Shown here: positions 21,594 through 30,453 of the stretch, piece by piece
Layout: each line of letters begins with the position of its first letter
Position numbering within the stretch: position 1 is the stretch's first letter
NCBI GenBank assembly: GCA_001574975.1
Contig: KQ965849.1
Location: 1 to 45,928 of the forward strand
Origin: Gonapodya prolifera JEL478
Lineage: Eukaryota > Monoblepharomycota > Monoblepharidomycetes > Monoblepharidales > Gonapodyaceae
Length of the DNA: 45,928 bases
Reading direction: 5' to 3'
The notes under the pieces: model-generated
The model's input: the letters and a program-made list of their open reading frames with translations, nothing else
Told to the model about the DNA's origin: nothing
The model's database searches: none
Position numbers and translations under genes: made by a program

Positions 21594-24304
21594 ATGTCAT
21601 CCCAAGATTGGCACTCAACCCATGCAGACGAAGCAAACTTTGACTTTGGAAGTGCCATTGATGAGGACATTGAGGCAGTGAACTCCTCTACATCCGTAAC
21701 ACGACTTGAGTCTCCAGTTTCACCGACAACACCATCCAGTGTGGGACCTGTACGCGATGGCAGAACCTGGATAGAAAAATACGCGTTGCGGACAACTGAA
21801 CAAGGGGAAGATAAGTGGAAATGCGGGTATTGCAGGTAAGTACTTTCGATTCCGATTATTATCACAAACCTAACAGTTTGGAGCAGAGCTTTTACCAACA
21901 GGAGGGGTGGAAATACCTCTTCCATGCAGAAGCACCTTCTTTGTGCACACAAAAACAAGATTCCGAAGAGTTACGGAGGGGAGCTGGATGATGAGAGCCA
22001 GACGATGCTGGATTTGCATCTCAAAAACGTTATACCGGTAAGAGCTCACCTTGCTGTTGCATACTCTAACATGATTAATGTTATATTTGCCCTCTAAGGC
22101 TTACACTGCAAGTGTTTGGAGATCTGCTATTGTAACGTGGATCATTCTTGCATGCCTCCCATTCAGCACAATCGATAACCGACATTTGCGAACTGCTTTT
22201 CGTATATTGAAACCTGATGTTGCACTGTTTAGCAGGGATGCATTAAGAGATGATATAGGGCGGTTGCTTTGTGACAAGTTGGCTGCTTGGAAGATATATT
22301 TCACAGTGAGTTGTTTTGTTGCGCCAATGATTTTTCATGTCTTGCCTTCCAAATTAATATGTAGGTGCTCTCAAGTAAAGTTTCTGTTGCCCTTGACACG
22401 TGGACCTCGTCCAATGGCCTTCCTTTCCTTGGGATTGTTGTCCGCTGGATTACCAAGTATTGGAAGGTTGCAACTCTGACGATTGGATTCGAACGTCTGG
22501 AGGGGGAGCATACTGGAGAAAACATGGCGGATACCCTTTCAGAAGTTCTTGAGAACTTTGGACTCACAAACAAGGTATGGAATGTGCGTTGTTTATTTTG
22601 CAGGAGCTGACNAACATCCTACCAAGCAGATACTTGCCATTTGTTCAGACAACGCAGGCAACAACAAAACTCTGGTACAAGCATTTTACAACAGCAACGA
22701 GAAAAGCGTCCCTCGTGCATTTTCACCCGCAACCTCATGGATTCGATGTTTTGCCCATGTACTCAACCTTGGCGCTCAAGCAGCAATTGACGTGCTCAAG
22801 AAAGATCCTGGGGATCAGTCTGGAAGTGGATCAGTGGTTGGCCGTGACTACACCGATGGAAGGGATATCGACGAGGACGTTTTGAAGAAATTGTCTCTTT
22901 ATGATCGAGTAAGTTTGTGTACATTTTCTACCTGTTTAACGTTACCATTTTTTGCTTTGCCCCAGATTAAGCGCCTTGTCAGCTTTATTAACAAGTCCCC
23001 GAAAGCACACGATGTCTACCAGTCATGTTGCAACGAAGTCACCGATCCCAACTTCAAGTATGTTAAGCTCATTAATGATGTGCGCACTAGGTGGAACAGC
23101 ACCCTCGATATGCTGCAAAGGCTTAAGGAACAACGACTGGTAAGTGCTATTAAGGTTGTTCATTGTCAACGCAACCTTTGTACGTTATATCGTGTTTTAG
23201 GCCCTAGAGAAGTTCATTGAACGCAAGCCATACATGAAATATGATGTCTCCGAGGATGAATGGATAATTGTAAGTGGTTTTTGTTCTTAGCATTATAGTT
23301 CTGAGATGCTCTTTCTGATTTCACACTTCAGATTGATTCTGTCGTCGAAGTCCTTGAGCCTTTCAAAGTACTCATGGATCCAATGCTCGCTGAAAAAATG
23401 CCTACACTCTCCTTTGTGGTTCCTCGGTTCAATGGCCTCATCCAGTCACTTGAGTTGATTACCTCCCAAGGCTCTGCAATGTTCCTAACGATACAACAAT
23501 CAGATCTGAGGAGGAAGGTCAGAAAATGGAAGGCNNNNNNNNNNNNNNNNNNNNNNNNNNNNNNNNNNNNNNNNNNNNNNNNNNNNNNNNNNNNNNNNNN
23601 NNNNNNNNNNNNNNNNNNNNNNNNNNNNNNNNNNNNNNNNNNNNNNNNNNNNNNNNNNNNNNNNNNNNNNNNNNNNNNNNNNNNNNNNNNNNNNNNNNNN
23701 NNNNNNNNNNNNNNNNNNNNNNNNNNNNNNNNNNNNNNNNNNNNNNNNNNNNNNNNNNNNNNNNNNNNNNNNNNNNNNNNNNNNNNNNNNNNNNNNNNNN
23801 NNNNNNNNNNNNNNNNNNNNNNNNNNNNNNNNNNNNNNNNNNNNNNNNNNNNNNNNNNNNNNNNNNNNNNNNNNNNNNNNNNNNNNNNNNNNNNNNNNNN
23901 NNNNNNNNNNNNNNNNNNNNNNNNNNNNNNNNNNNNNNNNNNNNNNNNNNNNNNNNNNNNNNNNNNNNNNNNNNNNNNNNNNNNNNNNNNNNNNNNNNNG
24001 AGGTGGTGAATGCAACTACTGACGTGCTCAAGTGGTGGAAAGTGAGTGTCCGACTTTTTGTAATATATTGATTATTATCTCACAAGTTTTTCCCCAGACA
24101 ATTGGTTCAGTTATCTTCCCAACTTTGGCTCGAATGGCTCGGGACTATTTGGGAATTGCAGCAACAAGTGTCNATTGCGAACGTCTCTTCTCGGAGGCTG
24201 GTGACATGGTGACAGAGCAGCGGAACAGGCTCAACGCGGACAGTATCCGAGAAACAATGATTCTTTCAAGCATGTTGGNGGTGGATGTGCCGGAGAAGGT
24301 TTAG
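21594..24304 (+). CDS. hAT transposase with N-terminal BED zinc finger (contains assembly gap)
   Basis: Cut-and-paste transposase, acting in the nucleus. Exons I can join: 21594-21835, 21887-22037, 22099-22305, 22365-22574, 22630-22908, 22966-23139, 23201-23269, 23332 into the gap, gap to 24040, and 24098-24304. The BED finger is split by the first intron: WKCGYCR on exon 1 and KHLLCAH on exon 2 give Cys-x2-Cys and His-x4-His. RNase-H-fold landmarks follow: WIILACLPFS, ALDTWTSSNGLPFL (first catalytic Asp region), ILAICSDNAGNN (second Asp), RCFAHVLNL and DVRTRWNST. The C-terminal dimerisation block reads FPTLARMARDYLGIAA, then CERLFSEAG and RNRLNADSIRETM. Single N bases at 22612 (intron), 24173 and 24279 and the 23535-23999 gap prevent judging whether it is intact; no stop or frameshift is visible outside the gap. 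Confidence 0.9.
23535..23999. other. Assembly gap (465 N)
   Basis: A run of N inside the transposase gene. Open frames crossing it are artefacts. The true length is unknown unless it was sized by read pairs. Confidence 0.98.
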
Positions 24305-24583
24305 AGTGTTGAGTGAGTAGTATTCTTTGTCTACAAAATTCTACATGCGGTGGGACCTTCATCATTGTATGGAGGGGGCTGGTGGTGGGCCTTCCGCAAT
24401 ACTAATTCATCATCTTTAGTAGCTTAGCTTGATATGTATGCCGAACTGTAAAAAGAATACTTTGATTTCCAAACTTTACACCTCCGGTCCGGTCCGGTCC
24501 GGTCCAGAGACGGTCCGGTCCACGGTCCGGACCAATCCCCACAAGGACTGGCTCGGTCCGGCTCGAAAGGGGTCAGGACCGGA

Positions 24584-24608
24584 CCGGACCGGACCGTCCG
24601 CAACCCTA
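24584..24608 (-). repeat. Right terminal inverted repeat of the hAT element
   Basis: It ends CCGTCCGCAACCCTA, the inverse of the left end apart from one base, preceded by several GGACC units. Confidence 0.88.
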
Positions 24609-24616
24609 CAACCTGG
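24609..24616 (+). repeat. Right 8-bp target-site duplication of the hAT element
   Basis: CAACCTGG, identical to 21346-21353. Confidence 0.92.
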
Positions 24617-25060
24617 ACACCCATCTGTCTCCCACCCCAATCTCACTACTCTACACGTTCACATCATTGCCTTGAGCAGTGATTCCGACACAGACACTTG
24701 GGGACAAACTGCTCTCCTTGAGTGGATATCTAGTCTCGAAAACCTCAAGCACATCGTCCTTAGTGTGACGCTCCTTCTGGATATGCGAGGGGACGAATCC
24801 GAGGATCTTATCGCTTGTAAGGCAGAAAATCTTGCATTAGGGATCACAGGGAAAGTATTTGATGGGGAGGACTCTAAACTGGTCATTTGAAGATATCCCT
24901 CGCCGAAGTGGTTTATGAACCCTATGCATGGCCTAGCAGACGTGCTATTGTGTGGGATCCGAGCGACCAAAAAAATGCAGCCAAGGCTCTAGAAGGATTT
25001 GTGAACAGGATGCTCGCAGTTGCACGGGAAAGGGGTGCGCGATTAGTAACGAGTTCTTGA

Positions 25061-25369
25061 CTCTCTCAATAGACATTACGAGATGCTGTACTCTTGCATT
25101 TTACTGTATAATGTCATTTCGATAGATTGTCGAATTGCAGACTACCATGGCCAACTGAGATTCTGCGATAAATAACTTTGCTAAAAGGTATCACAGAAGC
25201 AAAACAGAATAGGCGGCAGCGGAACGGTTTTGATTCCACGAACGTTGTCATTACATAACTCAGAGTGATAAGATAAATCCGAATCGGTTCAATCATGCCA
25301 CTGTTCACAGAAACCAACCCACCGTCCAGCGGCGAGCTGCTAGCACATAACTACCCAACACCAACGTGT
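25061..25369. other. Short intergenic spacer
   Basis: This is AT-rich spacer between the F-box remnant (+) and the secreted-protein gene (-), two convergent 3' ends. No gene is seen. Confidence 0.5.
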
Positions 25370-27020
25370 TTACCATACAGCGTAGTTCTTGGGCCCATCT
25401 GTTGGCTGCGCTACGCCTCCGAAGCCATTGGCGCCAGTAGTTGTTGCTGTCACTGGTCCGCACCCCAGAGACGCAGAGGAAGTCTCCCCTGCGCCGCCAC
25501 CATTTCCAGCTGCGGGAGTCGGAGTGCCACCGCATGATCCAGGCGCGACGGACGTCTGAGTTCCAGGAGGTGCGGGGGTAGTAGCCTTGGTCTTCTTCGG
25601 GCCCTTGGTCTTTTTGGTCTTTTTGGTCTTTTTGGTCTTCGGCGTCTTGACAACACTGGTTCGTGTCGTCTCCACGAAGCCACCACCACTAGGAGGGACG
25701 ACGGGAGCAGTGGGACTCCCAGCTGGGGTAGTGACGTCTGGTGCGGCAGGGTTAGCCGGGGAAGGCTGAGTTATGTTCGCGGATGACCCAGCAGAGGGGA
25801 GGGCAGGAGAGGCCGATGACGTGGAGTCTGGTAAGATAGGGAGTGCGATGAAAGTAGGTCCTGTGGCGGGAGCAGAGCTAATCGTTCCATCGGTCGAGTC
25901 TGTAACGCAGTCGCTGTCGCTGTCGTCTGCTGATACCGGGTATGACCAATCTGGAGTCGGTTCAGGGGAAGTTGATGTAGGCCCTGGAGCGGGGTCAAAC
26001 GTGACCGAGTCACCATTGTCAGGCCCACAGTCGCTTCCGTCTGGAGTTCCGTCTGGAGTTGGTGCAGATGCGGGGGCGGACGCCGTGGGCGACCCTGGAG
26101 CAGAAACTGGGGCGAAGGTAGGGTTGGGGGGTGGAGCTGAGATTGGCGCGGATACTGGTGCAGCAGTGGGCGAAGATGAAGCTGGGCTTGACGAAGTCAC
26201 TGGTGTAGCCGATGCCGAAGGGGGAGCGGGGGAGGAAACCGGGCGACCGACTGGTGAGGTACTGGATGGCTCTATCTTGCGATGCTCGTGATCAGTACGG
26301 AGAACATCGGGTCGAGAAGTAAGACTCACCCGACGCGACAAAGCTTCCCGGTGTCGCCAAGAACCATTTCTTTTCGGACATGACCACTGTTGGATGCTCC
26401 AATATCACAATATGAATAGCGCAAAGCAGACGCATATGAAGACCCACCAACGGCCTCAGCTACCAGCTGCATTCCACCCTTGACAGCCGCGTCCGGTGTC
26501 CAAAGGAAAGACGTTTTCGTCTTCTCTTTGCCCTCGAAGTGACCAATGGTGCTCAGGTTCCCCGACGTTGTACCACTCAAGCACCGACAATCTTTTCCAC
26601 GCAGACCGACGTCCGCGAGACCGGTGAAGTCAAAAGTTCCGACATGGGTAGAGTTTGCAGAGGGGCGGACGTACAGGACTTGCGACACGTGGTTTGGGTT
26701 TGATCTCGAGGATAATTTCAGAGGGTTGCACTCACCCAAGCCGTTGTATTGTTCGATCCCGTCCAGCGTGATCGAATAGGAGTTGCCAGTTTGGCTAACT
26801 TTTAGCGTTGCCACAGGAACGCTAGCATTGCCATGAACGGCTTGCAAGCTATTCGAATGATCCGTGTCAGACCAACTTTAGAAAGTCCGAGACGATCGCA
26901 CTCCACTCACGCATCCTGCATCGTATCTTGGTAAGAGCATACAGGCGCGTCGCCCTGCGGGAACGCCAGCGACATAGAAACGAGCGGCAAAGCAGCTAGA
27001 AGTGATAGGACTGTAACCAT
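25370..27020 (-). CDS. Secreted Ser/Thr/Pro-rich protein with Reeler-like N-terminal domain
   Basis: Exons 27020-26911, 26848-26736, 26678-26330 and 26261-25370 give about 487 residues. A clear signal peptide (VTVLSLLAALPLVSMSLAF) is followed by a 170-residue folded part with SITLDGIEQYNGL, LYVRPSANSTHVGTFDF, a Cys-Arg-Cys, KTKTSFLWTPDAAVKGGMQL and two further cysteines. The order of strands (Gly-Leu-x-Leu-Tyr, Gly-Thr-Phe, a cysteine, Lys-Thr-x-x-x-x-Trp-x-Pro, then a Val-Ala-Glu strand) resembles the Reeler domain; this is pattern-level evidence only. The remaining 300 residues are Ala/Pro/Ser/Thr-rich, a likely O-glycosylated stalk, with an acidic Asp/Ser patch and a Thr-Lys-Lys repeat (25605-25641). 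There is no hydrophobic C-terminal tail, so no GPI anchor is evident. The second intron (26679-26735) is 57 nt, in frame and stop-free. The protein is likely secreted or cell-wall associated; its role is unknown. Confidence 0.72.
25605..25641 (-). repeat. 9-base tandem repeat coding Thr-Lys-Lys
   Basis: Four copies of GTCTTTTTG (plus strand) in a row, encoding a Lys-Thr-Lys-Lys array in the stalk of the secreted protein. The unit is nine bases, so copy-number change would keep the frame. Confidence 0.85.
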
Positions 27021-27734
27021 GGCTGAATCCGAATGTATGGGTGGGGGAATCGTTGGCGGCGCAGGGCTCCATATTTAACTTTCGAGTCCGTGGCTTGTGT
27101 TGTGGTGTTGGGGGAAGGGGACCACTGCTTGCGGCAAGAGTGAGCCGGCCGCAAGTCGTCCACATTTCGTCCACGATTATTCACGAGCAAGACTCGGAAA
27201 TAATGGTAGAACAAGAACACGCCTTTTTCCTTGGTCAAATCCACACAAATGCTTTCACTTGATTGTAAAGGGGCCGGCAGTTGCCGCTGAACCTGAATGG
27301 ACCTCTCACGTTTGTTTTAGCTTTCGGGGTTGTTGATGAAGACCGTCAAATAAGCCATGAGAAAGGTCTTCCCTTTTCAGTCAGTGATGCTACGATTGAT
27401 CTCAGTGAATTACTTGATAACCAACTCTAGTCGTCCAGCGACAATTTACAAAGTATCCGATTAGTACATCACGAAACTTAAAAGGCTAGGGCACAGAGTC
27501 TCTTGAACATTCATGATTGGATTCACTTCGCACGCAAGCAGAAGGGTGGCGAGCAAAAAGATAGGTATGATCCCAGTGGTCTGAATAACTTTGACCGACA
27601 GGTACACTAAAGTGCTCACTGCGCCTCCCGTCTGGATGTTGAGAAATGGAAGAAGGAAGTGGACCGTGCACTCGTCAATGTCACCTATTCTTGTATCGCT
27701 CCCAAACTACGAAACCACAAAGAAACCACGAAGA
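27021..27734. other. Divergent intergenic region
   Basis: It separates the secreted-protein gene (-) from the RNA-binding-protein gene (+). A minus-strand TTAAATATGG near 27071-27080, about 50 bases upstream of the secreted-protein ATG, is a plausible TATA element. No gene is seen. Confidence 0.45.
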
Positions 27735-28917
27735 ATGTCCGACGTCAAAGCCCCTCCATTGAGCCCTCGCGACCCTCCACCGCCTTCTGACGGGCCAAGG
27801 GACCCAGCGCCTCCAGGAGGACCACGCAGGGGAGGACGACCCGTGGTGAGTTTGCTGGCAGCGTACCGTGGCCGCTGGCGAGGAAGGAGGAACCGATGCC
27901 GAGTTGCAACGCAGCTTGGTAGAAAATCGTGGAATTAACATAAGGGCAAAGACTCGCGAGCGTCAAACTCCGCTGTCAAGAAGCGGAACATGTCAGTCAC
28001 AAGATTCAACCACTTTGCACAACATTTCCACCCTTACGACTCTCATCTTACCGTGCTAACACCACGCTCTTTTCTTTCTGAAAGCTGTACATCGGCCGCA
28101 TCTCCGTCGAGACGGGTCGCCGAGACCTCGAGGATCTCTTTGCCCGATACGGTCGAGTCGTCGCTCTGGAAATCAAGCACGGCGGATACGGGTTCGCTGA
28201 GTTCGGTAAGCTGTTTTGTGCGAGGTGTTCTTCCCCGTTTCGATGTCTCAAACCTAGCTAACAACCGCATCTTTCGATTCCATCTTGGAATTCTCCTTCT
28301 TCACGTTCAGAGAACCTCCACGAAGCCGAAGATGCCCAACGTGCTCTCAATGGGTACCGGCTCGACAGTTCTGCTCTTATCGTCGAGTTCTCAAAGCGCT
28401 CCGGTCCTTCTGGGGAGTCCACCTGCTTCATCTGCGGCCGCTCCGGTCACTGGGCGCGCGAGTGCGAGCAAAGCGTCGAGAAGGGTATGGATGTGAGGAG
28501 CGGAAAGTGTTTCAAGTGCGGCGAGCCGGGACATTTGGCCAAGTATTGCAGGTGGGATGATGGCTTCTATGATCGTTATGCTATCGTTTTCACAAAGCAA
28601 CTTACATTCTACCTTTCGTAACATCTTCTTTTCCACCTTGTTCTCTTGGTTTGGTGTGATCACACGGTCTTCTTCGCAGAGGCCCCGGTGGCGGACACCC
28701 CCCTCCACCCCGGAACTACGGCCCCCCGGGATACGGTCCTCCTGGCGGTTACGGAGGTGGCTACGACCCGTACTACCCACCACCACCACCTCGCGGCGGT
28801 TACTATCGTGACGACTACTACCGCGGAGGTCCAGGCGGCTACAGGTCCCCCCCGAGGAACAGGAGCAGAAGCCCAGGGTACAGTCGAGGAGGAAGGGGCG
28901 GATACGACTCAAGATGA
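27735..28917 (+). CDS. RNA-binding protein with RRM, two CCHC zinc knuckles and Gly/Arg-rich tail (SR-like splicing factor)
   Basis: Exons 27735-27845, 28085-28205, 28311-28551 and 28680-28917 give about 236 residues. After a Pro-rich N terminus (37 residues) comes an RRM with RNP2 LYIGRI and RNP1 [27 protein letters not shown] closing the fold. Two zinc knuckles follow: [15 protein letters not shown] and [14 protein letters not shown], both Cys-x2-Cys-x4-His-x4-Cys. The tail is Gly/Tyr/Pro-rich with [12 protein letters not shown] and ends in [20 protein letters not shown]. This order matches the RSZ/SRSF7 type of SR protein, nuclear factors in splice-site choice and mRNA export. Having two knuckles rather than one is like plant RS2Z proteins. 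The tail has few Arg-Ser pairs, so a more general RGG-type mRNA-binding role is possible. The second exon ends within RNP1, a common intron position. Confidence 0.88.
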
Positions 28918-29748
28918 TCAGTTGCCGGATCACAAACGGAGAGATTGAAAGTGAACAGCAGTTGCACTTTGGGTGTGGGGTGATTGAGCTGATGATTTAA
29001 CTACGTTTTCTAGGCACAATTCGTGTCACGTTTCCGCCCACTTCCACGATAACACCACCTTTCCTTTCGTCTCCCACTTCTTTTCTTTCTTTGCAAACAA
29101 GTTCTCTTCTCTGTACCTTGGTAGCTTAAAGCATTCGTGTCGTTCTGGTAGCGGGAAGGATTGTAGGAGCACCGGGGCTCGTTGGGAAGGAGACACCGAC
29201 TGCCGGGCGGCACGCGACTGTAATAAGCATAGGGATATGAATCTGGACAACATTTATTCATGCGAGGGAGGCAATGGGAGTGCCTTTGTTGAGGGACTGC
29301 ACCATTCATATGTTCGGAGTGGAGTGTCTTGGAAGTACTGATACGTTCGCATGTAGGAGGAGTGGTGCTACCTTGGTGCTCGTGCCAGCGTCAGAGGGTG
29401 ATATCAGCAGAGAACATCATCAACAGGACCGACACCGGATTCCACAAATGAGAGATGGGCCGCCCACTGTAAAATCTTGGAGTCCTTCATTGTCATTTTG
29501 GGATTGCTCGTCAGTGCGACTTTGCTTGTCAACAGTTGCTGTGCCGGATCTCCTCATGCGAGGTCTTAAACAACGGCTGTGGAGAAGCACAGAGACGAAA
29601 TGCTTGTGACGGAAGCGGTGGAGATCCGGTTTTGTCACGGGTGACCGCAGCTCCTCAAGGGGCCACAGCCGCTACGGTTTGATTTCCTCCCAGTGTGGGG
29701 TATAAAGGACATGCGCGGAGTTTGTGGTTCGTCACACATTCAGCGAAA
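28918..29748. other. Intergenic region, 3' flank of the RNA-binding gene and promoter of MFS copy C
   Basis: Short frames on both strands show no domain. The last 100 bases resemble the sequence upstream of MFS copy D. A GTCACGGGTGAC near-palindrome lies near 29634-29645. Confidence 0.5.
29701..29707 (+). promoter_or_regulatory. TATA box of MFS copy C
   Basis: TATAAAG lies 48 bases upstream of the ATG, followed by GACATGCGCGG. Copy D has GATAAAGGGCATGCGCGG at the matching place. Confidence 0.65.
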
Positions 29749-30195
29749 ATGGCGAACTCCATCGAAGGTACACAGGACGGCAAGTCCACGACGGAATCCA
29801 CCGTAAATGGAGACGTTCAGTCTCCTCTCATGGTCGAGGAGGACGCTCCAACAAAGATCGCCACTGAAGCACAACAGTCAGGAACGGATTGGTGAATTCC
29901 CGCTTTCATTTCACCATGATGTTCGTTGGCCTTGCATCGTCGGTGTTTTTGACGACGGTGAGTGACGTGTATATATTATTCTCCTGGCCGTGCACGAGCT
30001 GACCACATTTGTATGCCCTGAATGCGCCTTCGTGGGGACTTTTCTATAGTTGGACCAAACAAGTGAGTGAACACATCGGGCCTCCAGGGTACGTATGTAA
30101 CTTCAAAACTTCATTCCCCCACCACTGCAGTTGTCGCCGTCGCCAATCCTTCAATCGTCACCGACTTTCAAACAATCGCGGGATTGAGTTGGATT
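29749..30195 (+). pseudogene. DHA2-type MFS transporter, copy C: 5' fragment with frameshift
   Basis: ATG at 29749 opens MANSIEGTQDGKSTTE, but the frame ends at TGA 29893-29895. Segment 1 (FHFTMMFVGLASSVFLTT) continues in another frame to a GTGAGT donor at 29958. The 13-nt exon TTGGACCAAACAA (30050-30062) and the 65-nt exon (30131-30195: VAVANPSIVTDFQTIAGLSW) follow in correct phase with each other. After the donor at 30196 none of the remaining exons of the family is present. It shares with copy D the Asn-Pro variant (VAVANPS, where A and B have VAVAIP) and the promoter, so it is a truncated duplicate of D or of a common ancestor. It cannot make a transporter. Confidence 0.85.
30050..30062 (+). 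other. 13-nt microexon retained in pseudogene copy C
   Basis: TTGGACCAAACAA lies between a TATAG acceptor and a GTGAGT donor and is identical in sequence to the copy D exon. Confidence 0.8.
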
Positions 30196-30453
30196 GTGTG
30201 TGACGATCCTTTTTGCTCGCCCCGCTTTGGGTAATCAATCACTCGTTTGTTAATTACAACGGAGTCCATCATTCCGTACGTATTACGATTACGGTTTCTT
30301 CTGCTCTCTGGATTACTCGTGTCTAGTGTTTTCTACTGATTCCCGTGGCGCCCGTCAATGTTCGCTATGAAGCAAAAAGGAAAAGAAAGGATAGGAGAGC
30401 ACGCTTCAGCCGCTACACAGGCGAATGCAATAAAGAACACATCGCGTCTCAAC

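Larger units (their letters stand above)
21354..24608 (+). mobile_element. hAT-superfamily DNA transposon
   Basis: The element is 3255 bases including a 465-base gap of N. Ends: left TAGCGTTGCGGACGG and the reverse complement of the right end TAGGGTTGCGGACGG differ at one of the first 15 positions and match on into GGTCCGGTCCGG, a terminal inverted repeat of about 25 bases. The subterminal 150 bases at both ends are packed with GGTCC/GGACC words, the likely transposase-binding arrays. It is flanked by a perfect 8 bp duplication and carries its own transposase gene. The near-identical ends and clean duplication point to a recent insertion. The assembly gap and single N calls inside fit a multi-copy element. 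Confidence 0.93.
20122..25060 (+). pseudogene. F-box-like protein gene, disrupted by a hAT transposon
   Basis: The open 5' part (20122-21117, 331 codons) has an F-box-like core at about residues 82-115: PPLEVLHRIFRFLPPKSF and then a FSRHLRAAAR tail. This is the common agaricomycete architecture of an F-box followed by a poorly conserved leucine-rich region (here LLKISVPQLI, NLKKIGICYSGL). The frame stops at 21115-21117. Coding-like sequence in the same frame returns as LLVFPNVTEFGTITIRS (about 21255) and runs to the transposon at 21353. It resumes after the right target duplication as HPSVSHPNLTTLHVHIIA, so removing the element plus one duplication restores the frame exactly. Further on, the frame closes at 24890, while a C-terminal-looking segment (VVYEPYAWPSRRAIVWD, then ALEGFVNRML) continues in another frame to 25060. 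So there are at least three lesions: a stop or unrecognised intron near 21115, the insertion, and a frame shift near 24880. A truncated 331-residue product could still be made. Confidence 0.75.

Noticed and set aside
23374-24071. Several long frames on both strands
   Set aside because: They are open only because they cross the N gap.
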